A stretch of DNA of 14,529 nucleotides, from NCBI GenBank assembly GCA_002477505.1, contig DLQB01000163.1, positions 1 through 14,529 on the forward strand. Direction: 5' to 3'. Shown here one piece after another: positions 7,404 to 14,502 of this stretch (within the stretch, counting starts at the first letter, position 1; every line of letters starts with the position of its first letter). The notes beneath the pieces were generated by a model. The model worked only from the letters and a program-made list of their open reading frames with translations, did not search any database and was not told the origin of the DNA. This DNA comes from Flavobacteriales bacterium UBA7443. GTDB lineage: Bacteria > Bacteroidota > Bacteroidia > Flavobacteriales_D > Sanyastnellaceae. The position numbers and the translations under genes were made by a program.

Positions 7404-8129
7404 TCAGTCCCTGCGGCCGAGCAAACGGAGCAGGAAAAGAAACAAATTGATGAAGTCAAGGTACAAGCTCGTTGCTCCTAAGATGGCAAGCTTCGAACCG
7501 GCCTCACTTCCATATTCCACCCCGGCGCCGATGCGCTTCAATTTTTGAGTGTCGTAAGCAATCAATCCAGTAAAAACGAGAACACCTCCTATGCTTATGA
7601 TGTAATCGAGTTGTGCCGAACCAATGAACCAGTTGACGAAGCTCGCAATGATGATCCCGATGAGCGCCATCATGAGGAGACTCCCAAATCGGGTCAAATC
7701 CGTATTGGTCGTATATCCTACGACAGCCATGACAGCGAATGTCGCAGCAGTGATGACAAAGACCTGAGCGATGCTGGACATGGTATAGACCAAGAATATA
7801 CTGCTCAAGGACATGCCCATTATTCCACTAAAAGCGAGAAAAAGAAGCGTCAGTGAGGTGGAAGACCAACGTTGAAAACCCAAGTTCATGGCCAGAATAA
7901 ATCCGAGTGGCGAGAGCATTACAATCCAACCGAGCATGCTCATTCCTCCTGTCTCCAAGTTGTACAACTGTGCGATGAGTCCCGATTCAACCGTGTAATA
8001 GGAGGCGCATGCCGTCACAACAAGGCCAGCGACCATCCAGCTGAAGACATTTGCAATAAACTTCGATACGGCCGACTGGTCCTCGATAAATGATTCCTCA
8101 AAAATCTGGGGGGATTCAAATTCATTCAT
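7404..8129 (-). CDS. Bax inhibitor-1/YccA family membrane protein
   Basis: Multi-pass inner-membrane protein of the BI-1/TMBIM family, related to B. subtilis YetJ (a pH-gated calcium leak channel) and E. coli YccA/YbhL. The 241-residue product has a polar N-terminus (MNEFESPQIFEES) and about seven hydrophobic segments, beginning near 25-42, 66-83, 92-113, 117-138, 150-169, 177-192 and 216-236. Two signatures mark the family: GLIAYDTQKLKR (188-199) and SLYLDFINLFLFLLRLLG near the C-terminus. Asp193 and Asp225 are at the positions of the paired aspartates that form the YetJ pH sensor. The ATG at 8129 is preferred over an in-frame TTG at 8144, which lies inside a CAAATTTG sequence resembling a -7 promoter box (8134-8141). 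The gene ends facing the terminator at 7339-7369 and lies downstream of folE on the same strand. Physiological role in this organism is unknown. Confidence 0.9.
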   Translation of the reverse strand: MNEFESPQIFEESFIEDQSAVSKFIANVFSWMVAGLVVTACASYYTVESGLIAQLYNLETGGMSMLGWIVMLSPLGFILAMNLGFQRWSSTSLTLLFLAFSGIMGMSLSSIFLVYTMSSIAQVFVITAATFAVMAVVGYTTNTDLTRFGSLLMMALIGIIIASFVNWFIGSAQLDYIISIGGVLVFTGLIAYDTQKLKRIGAGVEYGSEAGSKLAILGATSLYLDFINLFLFLLRLLGRRD

Positions 8130-8215
8130 AGCACAAATTTGCAACCATTTGGGTCACCATCGTTCCATGAAGGTTGCCAAAAATTGTTCTCAAGCCGCTG
8201 GCTTCAATCAAATCT

Positions 8216-8827
8216 TCAATTCCGACCGTAGGCTGAACCGACCGCAAGCTGCATGAATTCCCTGCGTGTTTTGTGGTCATCTAAGAAAGCGCCCGTAAAA
8301 GCGCTTGTGGTCGTGACGGAGTTTTGCTTTTCCACTCCGCGCATTTGCATACACAAATGGCGGGCCTCAATCACTACCGCGACACCCTTGGCCCCAAGGG
8401 TGTCTTGGATGCAGTCACGGATTTGTTCCGTGAGGCGCTCCTGCACCTGCAACCGACGGGAAAAAGCATCGACTACACGGGGAATTTTACTCAACCCTAC
8501 AATTTTTCCGTTGGGGATATAAGCAACGTGTGCCTTGCCAAAAAACGGCAACATGTGATGCTCGCAGAGGCTGTACACTTCAATGTCGCGGACCAAAACC
8601 ATTTCGTCGCTTGGTTCTGTAAACATGGCGCTCCGAAGAATGGCCTCTGGATCCATCCCATTTCCGGAAGTTAAGACGGCCATGGCCTTCGCAGCGCGTT
8701 CCGGTGTTTTCAATAATCCTTCGCGGTTGGGGTCTTCCCCGATTCGGGTGAGAATAGCGTGGTAGCTGTTTTTGAGCTCCTCCACAGCCTGATCATCCCA
8801 TGTTTCTTTGCGTTCGTAAATCGCCAT
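8216..8827 (-). CDS. folE: GTP cyclohydrolase I
   Basis: Converts GTP to 7,8-dihydroneopterin triphosphate, the entry step for folate, tetrahydropterin and queuosine-type pathways. The 203-residue cytoplasmic protein has the zinc ligands Cys88 and His91 in SLCEHHMLPFFGKAHVAY and Cys159 in EARHLCM. It also has the TPERAAKAM segment (41-49), KIPRVVDAFSRRLQVQERLT, and the C-terminal SAFTGAF...EFMQLA. All are family hallmarks and the length is normal for a decameric bacterial FolE. Its ATG (8825-8827) overlaps the TAA of the upstream PTPS-type gene by one base (TAATG), so the two are translationally coupled and probably feed the same pathway: FolE makes the substrate of the PTPS-type enzyme. No independent promoter is visible. 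The 86 bases downstream contain only a weak hairpin. Confidence 0.97.
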   Translation of the reverse strand: MAIYERKETWDDQAVEELKNSYHAILTRIGEDPNREGLLKTPERAAKAMAVLTSGNGMDPEAILRSAMFTEPSDEMVLVRDIEVYSLCEHHMLPFFGKAHVAYIPNGKIVGLSKIPRVVDAFSRRLQVQERLTEQIRDCIQDTLGAKGVAVVIEARHLCMQMRGVEKQNSVTTTSAFTGAFLDDHKTRREFMQLAVGSAYGRN

Positions 8828-9249
8828 TATGCTTCTCCGTAATAGTCCGCGTAGTTGTTTTCGGTCTCAAAAAGACGCACGCGTTCTAACGTACAACCTC
8901 TTTCGCTAATCTTTGGTTCTAATTGCTCCCAAATTCCAATCACGAGGTTCTCCACTGAAGTTTGCTTTCCCTTCAACCAAGGAACGTCCATATTGAGGTT
9001 GCGATGGTCTAGCGGCTCCTCCACATATTCATTGATTACCGCCTTGAGGTCGGTGAAATTGATGAAATAGCCCGTGTCTTCGTCAATGGCGCCCTTGACA
9101 GTCACATAAACCACATAATTGTGGCCATGCCAATTCGGATGGGCGCATTTGCCGAACACTTCAAAGTTCTTGGCTTCGTCCCAATTGTCGTTCCAGAGTT
9201 TGTGCGCAGCATTGAATCGCGCACGGCGGGTGATGGATACCTGTTTCAT
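8827..9249 (-). CDS. 6-pyruvoyl-tetrahydropterin synthase / QueD family enzyme
   Basis: Acts on 7,8-dihydroneopterin triphosphate, the FolE product, yielding either 6-pyruvoyl-tetrahydropterin or 6-carboxy-tetrahydropterin. The 140-residue protein carries the zinc histidines His16 (FNAAH), His41 and His43 (HGHNY), the likely catalytic Cys35, and the Asp81-His82 pair in EPLDHRNLN, with a C-terminal Glu near 128-130. The Cys-to-His spacing is C-x5-HGH, as in the animal-type synthase, not C-x3-HGH as in E. coli QueD. That leaves the product open, so I give no symbol. The start is ATG at 9249 (MKQVSITRRARFNAAH). An in-frame TTG at 9264 is rejected because it sits in the predicted -7 promoter box. 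It is the first gene of a two-gene unit with folE (one-base overlap) and is divergent from hldD. Family assignment is certain, substrate fate is not. Confidence 0.92.
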   Translation of the reverse strand: MKQVSITRRARFNAAHKLWNDNWDEAKNFEVFGKCAHPNWHGHNYVVYVTVKGAIDEDTGYFINFTDLKAVINEYVEEPLDHRNLNMDVPWLKGKQTSVENLVIGIWEQLEPKISERGCTLERVRLFETENNYADYYGEA

Positions 9250-9261
9250 TGCAATGAAAAG

Positions 9262-9269
9262 CAAAGATA
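9262..9269 (-). promoter_or_regulatory. -7 element of the PTPS-folE promoter
   Basis: Minus strand TATCTTTG matches the TAnnTTTG consensus exactly and ends 12 bases before the ATG at 9249, predicting a leader of fewer than ten bases. No TTG is found 17-23 bases upstream, so the -33 element is weak or absent. Confidence 0.55.
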
Positions 9270-9284
9270 GGCACAGCGCTTCCT

Positions 9285-9292
9285 TAGATTTG
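9285..9292 (+). promoter_or_regulatory. -7 element of the hldD promoter
   Basis: Plus strand TAGATTTG matches TAnnTTTG and ends four bases before the hldD ATG (9297), predicting a leaderless or nearly leaderless mRNA. There is no TTG at the expected upstream distance. Only 15 bases separate it from the oppositely oriented -7 box of the PTPS gene, so the two promoters must share polymerase-binding space. Confidence 0.5.
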
Positions 9293-9296
9293 CATC

Positions 9297-10292
9297 ATGA
9301 TTGTCATTACAGGTTCCGCAGGCTTCATTGGAAGCGCATTGGCCGCCCGGCTCAACGAAGCACGATTTTTTGACCTTGTTTTGGTGGATGACTTCCAGCG
9401 GCCTGAAAAAGACGCGAACCATGCAGGCTTAATTTTCAGCGAAAAAGTCGAACGCAGTGAATTCAATGATTGGTTGGATGCCAACGAATCTCAGGTGCAA
9501 TTCGTTTTTCATTTGGGCGCCCGCACGGATACCACAGAACAAGATCGCGGCATCTTTGATGCGCTCAATCTGCGCTACAGCCAAGACGTCTGGCAGCGAT
9601 GTGTTCGTTACGGATTGCCCCTGGTCTATGCCTCGTCCGCAGCCACCTATGGTGGTGGGGAATTTGGATACCAAGATTCGCACGAAGTCGTTGAAAAACT
9701 CAAGCCGCTCAATCCTTATGGCGACTCCAAAAACGACTTCGATCGCTGGGCCTTGGCGCAGAGCGACAGCGGAAATGCTCCCTACTTTTGGGCCGGGCTC
9801 AAATTCTTCAATGTATTTGGCCCGAACGAATACCACAAAGGACGCATGGCAAGTGTCGTTTTTCACACCTTCAACCAAGTGAATGCGACAGGTGGCATGA
9901 AGCTCTTCCGATCCCACCGGCCGGATTACACCGATGGCGGGCAAACCCGGGATTTCGTTTACGTGAAAGATTTGGCCGAAGTGTGTTTGTTTCTCATGCA
10001 CCATCGAAAAACCGAGTCAAACGGCCTCTACAACCTCGGCTCCGGAAAAGCACGAACATTTTTGGATTTGGCACATGCCACATTTGATGCCATGGGAAAG
10101 CCACGTAACGTTTCTTTTATCGACACACCCGAAGACATTCGCGACACCTACCAGTACTTTACTGAAGCGGATATGTCAAAGTTGAAGAGCATCGGCTATG
10201 ACCGACCCTTTGCGTCATTGGAGGAGGCCATTGAAGATTACGTTCACCATTATTTAAACTCGGGAAAGCGCTGGACAGCGCCCAAAACTTAG
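9297..10292 (+). CDS. hldD: ADP-L-glycero-D-manno-heptose 6-epimerase
   Basis: Extended short-chain dehydrogenase that epimerises C-6 of ADP-D-glycero-D-manno-heptose, the last step making the heptose donor for lipopolysaccharide core or other surface glycans. The 331-residue protein has the Rossmann glycine motif GSAGFIG (6-12), the YASSAATYG strand (111-119) with the catalytic-site serine, the Y141-x3-K145 pair in NPYGDSK, and the HldD-specific block NVFGPNEYHKGRMASVVFH (172-190), in which Lys181 corresponds to the second catalytic lysine of E. coli HldD. The segment DDFQRP (31-36) is also typical of HldD as opposed to GalE-type epimerases. ATG at 9297 directly precedes the glycine motif. 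The partner enzymes (GmhA, HldE, GmhB) are not in the window. The stop lies five bases from the convergent MerR-family gene. Confidence 0.93.
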   Translation: MIVITGSAGFIGSALAARLNEARFFDLVLVDDFQRPEKDANHAGLIFSEKVERSEFNDWLDANESQVQFVFHLGARTDTTEQDRGIFDALNLRYSQDVWQRCVRYGLPLVYASSAATYGGGEFGYQDSHEVVEKLKPLNPYGDSKNDFDRWALAQSDSGNAPYFWAGLKFFNVFGPNEYHKGRMASVVFHTFNQVNATGGMKLFRSHRPDYTDGGQTRDFVYVKDLAEVCLFLMHHRKTESNGLYNLGSGKARTFLDLAHATFDAMGKPRNVSFIDTPEDIRDTYQYFTEADMSKLKSIGYDRPFASLEEAIEDYVHHYLNSGKRWTAPKT

Positions 10293-10308
10293 ACCGATCA
10301 GTCGGCTA
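10290..10308. repeat. Imperfect hairpin spanning the convergent stop codons of hldD and the MerR gene
   Basis: CCGA (10294-10297), loop TCAG, TCGG (10302-10305), extended by TAG (10290-10292) pairing with CTA (10306-10308) across a one-base A bulge. It covers both stop codons. No T-tract follows on either strand, so it is at best a weak terminator or mRNA 3'-end stabiliser. Confidence 0.35.
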
Positions 10309-10687
10309 AGGTCGCTTGGATGGATTCCAGCTCGGAACGAACCGAATTTAGACGGCTCAAAAGCATTTCGCGATTGAATTCCCGCGGGGCCTCTGCTGCT
10401 TGAAGCTCTGCAGCGCTCGCCATTTGACCGGCCACTTCACTGCGCTTGCGCATGGCCTTCCGCGCGCCTGAAATCGTATAGCCTTGGTCCTTTACGAGCC
10501 AGTTGATTTGGCCGATGATTTCGATGTCACTTTGGTTATAGAAACGCTTGCCCCGGGCATTCGTCTTGGGCTTCAGCGCCGTAAACTCTTTTTCCCAATA
10601 CCGCAACTGGGAGGCATTCAACCCCATTTTTTCGGCCACTTCTGTGATCGAGAAATACTGTTTCTGAATGGGCTTGTTCAGTGGCAT
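10298..10687 (-). CDS. MerR-family transcriptional regulator
   Basis: A 129-residue DNA-binding protein with an N-terminal MerR winged helix-turn-helix: YFSITEVAEKMGLNASQLRYWEKEF (11-35) is the HTH and LKPKTNARGKRFYNQSDI (38-55) is the wing with its conserved R-x-Y/F-x-x-x-D pattern. A helical dimerisation region follows (about 56-85), then an acidic C-terminal helix (105-126, probably coiled coil). There is no cysteine, so it is not a metal sensor of the MerR/ZntR type, and there is no ligand-binding domain. This small form is common next to the M23 peptidase and alaS in Bacteroidota, as here. It lies 72 bases downstream of the M23 gene on the same strand and may be co-transcribed with it. 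A weak TTG-N18-TAACTTGA in the gap is not convincing as a separate promoter. Target genes are unknown. Confidence 0.9.
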   Translation of the reverse strand: MPLNKPIQKQYFSITEVAEKMGLNASQLRYWEKEFTALKPKTNARGKRFYNQSDIEIIGQINWLVKDQGYTISGARKAMRKRSEVAGQMASAAELQAAEAPREFNREMLLSRLNSVRSELESIQATLAD

Positions 10688-10759
10688 GATGGGAGGTTGT
10701 GCTTCTTACGTGGCTTCAAGTTAAATGAAAATCGCTAAAACCAAAACCGCAAGTTGTTA

Positions 10760-11737
10760 TCAATCAAAAGATTGGTTCGAATCTTCCGCCTTCTTTAGCA
10801 TTTCCTCGTATTGCTCGGGCGTCAAGTCGTTGAAATAATACTGCGCCGGATTCACCTTCCGTCCTTCCTTGCGAACTTCATAGTGCAGGTGCGGTGCAAC
10901 AGAGGTGCCGGTCGACCCCACCAAACCAATGACTTCCCCGCGTTTGATCTTCTGCCCTCGCTTGACCAACACCTTGCTCATGTGCGCATACAGCGTTTCG
11001 TAGCCGAATCCGTGCCGGATGATCACATGGCGTCCAAAGCCGTTGTAAGTGCGCTTCGCCAGGATCACCTCACCGTCTCCGGTTGCAAAAATTTCGGTGC
11101 CTGTTGGAGCGGAAAAGTCCATGCCGTAATGCATTTTTCGGACCTTATAGATGGGATGAATGCGATAGCCATAGCCACTCGCCATGCGCTTCAAATCTTC
11201 GTTTCGAACGGGTTGAATGGCAGGGATGGATTTGAGCAATTCCGTTTGATTTTTGGCCAAATCAAACACCTCATCAAATGAACGGCCTTGGGCCACAATT
11301 TTCCGCTGCAACTCCGCGAGTCGGGACTCGGCAGCGATAACCGCTTCCGAGTGTGAATAACCGCGCAGTGCACGTCCACGATCAAATCCACCTACTCCTG
11401 GATTGCGCAAGTGTTCTGGAAATTTATCGACGCCAAAAATGGAACGGTAAATGGCATCATCCCGATCGGCGATGTCCTCCAGAACCACCTGCAGATCATC
11501 GAATTCTCCTTGCATGCGATTCAATTGCTCTTCCATGAATGCCAATTCACGCCGCTGTGCGCGGTCCGTGGGGCTTTCAAAATACGTGTCAAACACATAA
11601 ATGCTCCCCAAGCAAATGGCCAAAAAGATGGCTACTTTTCGAACGACGAACAGGACATAGTCGCGCGGTGCAAATGGAATTTCTTCCATGCGCAGGGTCT
11701 GCTCATTGTATCGAATTTTATGAAAGCGCTTTGCCAT
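10760..11737 (-). CDS. Membrane-anchored M23 (LytM/peptidoglycan DD-) metallopeptidase
   Basis: Zinc endopeptidase predicted to cut peptidoglycan cross-links in the periplasm during growth or division. The 325-residue protein has a basic cytoplasmic N-terminus (MAKRFHKIRYNEQTLRM), one transmembrane segment (about 28-51), a periplasmic coiled coil (about 57-95), a linker, and a C-terminal M23 domain (about 185-300). The zinc and catalytic residues are all present: H203-x3-D207 in MHYGMDF, His252 in YAHM, and H283-x-H285 in APHLHYE. The protein therefore looks active, unlike degenerate EnvC/NlpD-type activators. I chose the ATG at 11737. The reading frame stays open to 12022, but that extension runs antisense into alaS and has no membrane-protein character. 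A promoter (11745-11773) lies directly upstream. The order MerR-M23-alaS is one I associate with Bacteroidota. Confidence 0.93.
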   Translation of the reverse strand: MAKRFHKIRYNEQTLRMEEIPFAPRDYVLFVVRKVAIFLAICLGSIYVFDTYFESPTDRAQRRELAFMEEQLNRMQGEFDDLQVVLEDIADRDDAIYRSIFGVDKFPEHLRNPGVGGFDRGRALRGYSHSEAVIAAESRLAELQRKIVAQGRSFDEVFDLAKNQTELLKSIPAIQPVRNEDLKRMASGYGYRIHPIYKVRKMHYGMDFSAPTGTEIFATGDGEVILAKRTYNGFGRHVIIRHGFGYETLYAHMSKVLVKRGQKIKRGEVIGLVGSTGTSVAPHLHYEVRKEGRKVNPAQYYFNDLTPEQYEEMLKKAEDSNQSFD

Positions 11738-11744
11738 CGATAAG

Positions 11745-11773
11745 CAAAGGTGCAACTTATATTCGTAGCCCAA
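11745..11773 (-). promoter_or_regulatory. Promoter of the M23 peptidase gene
   Basis: On the minus strand, TTG (11771-11773), an 18-base spacer, then CACCTTTG (11745-11752), which matches TAnnTTTG with one mismatch. It ends eight bases before the ATG at 11737 and so predicts a leader of only a few bases. It supports 11737 rather than 12022 as the start. Confidence 0.5.
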
Positions 11774-11790
11774 AGCGGTTCTAAAGCCTG

Positions 11791-11808
11791 TTTTGCAGAT
11801 TTTTGCAG
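11791..11808. repeat. Tandem 8-mer TTTTGCAG with 10-bp period upstream of alaS
   Basis: TTTTGCAG at 11791-11798 and again at 11801-11808, separated by AT, so the copies lie one helical turn apart on the same DNA face. They sit 44-61 bases before the alaS ATG in the 114-base divergent region shared with the M23 gene. They could be a regulator site or part of the alaS promoter: GATTTTTG at 11798-11805 is one mismatch from a -7 box, though without a TTG at the right distance. Confidence 0.4.
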
Positions 11809-11851
11809 TGAACAAGTCCGAAATTCGCGGTACACAAACCCCTGAAGCCCC

Positions 11852-14473
11852 ATGGAATCCAAGTTGATTCGAGAGCATTTCCTGAAGTTTTTTGCCTCCA
11901 AAGGGCACGAAATCGTGCCTTCTGCCCCAATGGTGATCAAAGACGACCCCACATTGATGTTCAACAATGCTGGCATGAACCCATTCAAGGACCTTTTCTT
12001 GGGGAACAGTCCCATTGTGCACCCACGGATTTCAGACACGCAAAAATGCTTGCGGGTCAGCGGTAAGCACAATGACTTGGAAGAGGTTGGGGTGGACACC
12101 TACCACCACACCATGTTCGAAATGTTGGGGAATTGGTCATTTGGAGATTACTTCAAAAAGGAAGCCATCGATTGGGCTTGGGAACTTTTGACGAAGGTTT
12201 ACAAACTCCCCGAAGACGCGCTGTACATTACTTATTTCGAAGGGGACAAAGCCGATGGTTTGGACGCAGATCAGGATGCTGCCGACATCTGGAGCCAATG
12301 GGTACCGAAAGAACGGATTATCTCCGCATCCAAGAAGGATAATTTTTGGGAAATGGGTGAGACCGGTCCGTGCGGTCCGTGCTCGGAAATTCACATTGAC
12401 TTAAGGGATGCTTCCGAACGCGACAAGCAACCCGGTCGCGAGTTGGTCAATGCAGACCATCCCCAAGTGGTAGAGATCTGGAATTTGGTCTTCATGCAAT
12501 TCAATCGCATGGCCAATGGCAGTCTAAAACCACTCCCCCATCAACACATCGATACCGGAATGGGGTTTGAGCGTCTTGCCATGGCACTGCAGGGCAAACA
12601 ATCCAACTATGACACCGACGTTTTTGTCCCGCTGTTGAACAAGGTGGCGGAAATGAGCGGAAAGTCTTACACGCGCACCGACTCGAAGCAGGATGTCGCG
12701 TTTCGCGTGATTGCCGATCACATACGCGCCGTGGCCTTTAGCATCGCGGATGGTCAATTGCCCTCGAATACGGGAGCGGGATACGTGATCCGTCGCATCC
12801 TGCGCCGTGCCATTCGCTACGGGTACTCGTTCCTTGGCTTGCAGGATGCTTTTATGCATCAATTGGTGCCAACCTTAGCCGATCAAATGGGTGAAGCCTT
12901 TCCGGAATTGCGAAACCAGCAGGCCTTGATAGAGCGCGTCATTCAAGAAGAGGAGGAATCTTTCTTGCGCACATTGGCCAAAGGAATTGAGCGTTTAGAG
13001 GCGCGAATGACAGAATTCAAATCGACCCAAAGCCTGCCCGGAGATGTTGTATTCGAACTGTACGACACCTTTGGATTTCCATTGGACTTGACTGCACTGA
13101 TGGCTGGTGAAAAGGGATTTGAACTGGACGAAGTAGGGTTTGAAAAGGCCATGCAGGTCACCAAAGAGAGGAGCCGAGCTGCCGGTAAATTGAGCACAGA
13201 CGACTGGGTGGAAGTCCATCCTGATTCCAGCGGAGAATTCGTAGGCTACGATACGCTCGAGGCTTCATGCCGCATCCTTCGTTACCGCGCGGTGACTGCC
13301 AAGAACAAACAATTTTTCCAGCTTGTGCTGGATCGCACCCCATTTTATCCCGAAGGCGGAGGCCAAGTGGGAGACAAGGGCTCCCTCAAACCCACGGGGA
13401 GCGAGAGCGCTAAGTCGATCGCGGTATTCGATACGAAAAAGGAAAACAACCTTGTGGTGCATTACGTCAACGAGTTGCCAGGGGATCCGTCGGCATCGTT
13501 TGAGGCCGAAGTCAACGCTACCAAACGGAATGACACCCAGCGAAATCACACAGCCACCCACTTGCTGCACGAAGCCTTGCGCGAAACGCTGGGAACGCAT
13601 GTAGAGCAAAAAGGCTCATTGGTCAAAGCGGAAGCACTCCGATTCGATTTTTCGCATTTCTCGAAAGTCACGGCAGAAGAATTGCAAAAAGTTGAATCCC
13701 TCGTCAACCAGCGCATCCTTCAAAACCACCCGCTGATTGAACACCGAGCCATTTCGATGAAAGAAGCAGAGGCCAATGGCGCCATGATGCTATTCGGTGA
13801 AAAGTATGGCGACGAGGTGCGCATGATTGAATTCGGCTCATCCAAAGAGCTCTGTGGTGGCACGCATTCCCCTGCTACCGGCTCGCTTGGTACGTTTCGA
13901 ATCACCACCGAATCTGCCGTTGCCTCAGGCATTCGACGGATTGAAGCCATCACGGGTGCCGCCGCATTGGAAGCTGCTCAAGCAGAACGCGCAACCATCG
14001 ACCAAGTCAAGGAATTGCTCAAAGCACCGAAGGATATCGCCAAAGCCATCGGTGACTTGTTAAGCAAGCAAAACGCCCTCCTCAAAGAACAGGAGGCGCA
14101 CAAGGCGCAAGCAGCCCAGGCAGCGAAAAAAGAACTGGCGAGCAATTTGGAACAAATCAATGGAGTGAACACCTTCATTGGTGAGCTGCCGCTTGACACA
14201 AGTGCCATCAAAGACATTGCCTTTCAATTGAAAACTGAGAAAGCGCCATTCTTCGGGGTGTTTGCCTCCCGTGCCGGCGGAAAGCCGACCATTTCAGTTG
14301 CCATCAGTGATGATATCGTGAAAGAGCGAGATCTGAATGCAGGAGCGATCATACGCGATATTGCCAGCCACATCAAAGGCGGTGGAGGCGGCCAACCGTT
14401 CTTTGCAACTGCAGGTGGAAAAGATGAATCAGGCATTCCAGCAGCATTGCAAGCGGCGAGGGAGATACTATAA
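11852..14473 (+). CDS. alaS: Alanine-tRNA ligase
   Basis: Charges tRNA-Ala with alanine and hydrolyses mis-acylated Ser/Gly-tRNA-Ala. The 873-residue protein is full length with all domains in order. The class II catalytic core is about 1-240, with MFNNAGMNPFKDLFLG (36-51), the HHTMFEMLGNWSFGDYF region (85-101) and the motif 3 area DTGMGFERLAM (234-244). The tRNA-recognition domain is about 245-450. The editing domain has zinc/active-site residues His566 and His570 in HTATH, and Cys668 and His672 in CGGTH. A helical linker (about 705-770, rich in Ala, Lys and Glu) leads to the C-Ala domain with its glycine run GGGGG (843-847) and QPFFATAGG. ATG at 11852 begins MESKLIREHFLKFF, standard for the family. 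It is divergent from the M23 gene. The TAA at 14471-14473 is followed by only 56 bases of window. Confidence 0.98.
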   Translation: MESKLIREHFLKFFASKGHEIVPSAPMVIKDDPTLMFNNAGMNPFKDLFLGNSPIVHPRISDTQKCLRVSGKHNDLEEVGVDTYHHTMFEMLGNWSFGDYFKKEAIDWAWELLTKVYKLPEDALYITYFEGDKADGLDADQDAADIWSQWVPKERIISASKKDNFWEMGETGPCGPCSEIHIDLRDASERDKQPGRELVNADHPQVVEIWNLVFMQFNRMANGSLKPLPHQHIDTGMGFERLAMALQGKQSNYDTDVFVPLLNKVAEMSGKSYTRTDSKQDVAFRVIADHIRAVAFSIADGQLPSNTGAGYVIRRILRRAIRYGYSFLGLQDAFMHQLVPTLADQMGEAFPELRNQQALIERVIQEEEESFLRTLAKGIERLEARMTEFKSTQSLPGDVVFELYDTFGFPLDLTALMAGEKGFELDEVGFEKAMQVTKERSRAAGKLSTDDWVEVHPDSSGEFVGYDTLEASCRILRYRAVTAKNKQFFQLVLDRTPFYPEGGGQVGDKGSLKPTGSESAKSIAVFDTKKENNLVVHYVNELPGDPSASFEAEVNATKRNDTQRNHTATHLLHEALRETLGTHVEQKGSLVKAEALRFDFSHFSKVTAEELQKVESLVNQRILQNHPLIEHRAISMKEAEANGAMMLFGEKYGDEVRMIEFGSSKELCGGTHSPATGSLGTFRITTESAVASGIRRIEAITGAAALEAAQAERATIDQVKELLKAPKDIAKAIGDLLSKQNALLKEQEAHKAQAAQAAKKELASNLEQINGVNTFIGELPLDTSAIKDIAFQLKTEKAPFFGVFASRAGGKPTISVAISDDIVKERDLNAGAIIRDIASHIKGGGGGQPFFATAGGKDESGIPAALQAAREIL

Positions 14474-14474
14474 T

Positions 14475-14492
14475 TCCAGCGGGGTCCAGCGG
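14475..14492. repeat. Short direct repeat TCCAGCGG just after alaS
   Basis: TCCAGCGG at 14475-14482 and 14485-14492, separated by GG, directly after the alaS stop. It could be a chance tandem or a small regulatory site. The 10-bp period resembles that of the pair upstream of alaS, but the sequence is different. Confidence 0.3.
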
Positions 14493-14502
14493 TTGAAGCC
14501 TA

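Noticed and set aside
8192..8204. AAGCC-GCT-GGCTT hairpin downstream of folE as a terminator
   Set aside because: The stem is only five pairs and the T-run on the minus strand begins several bases away, so it does not meet the usual standard for an intrinsic terminator.
9250..9264. TTG at 9264 as the start of the PTPS-type gene
   Set aside because: This codon lies within the TATCTTTG promoter box; the ATG at 9249 gives the standard family N-terminus.
11738..12022. 95-residue N-terminal extension of the M23 peptidase frame on the minus strand
   Set aside because: It runs antisense into alaS, has no family character, and a promoter-like sequence lies directly before the ATG at 11737, so the shorter protein is the real one.
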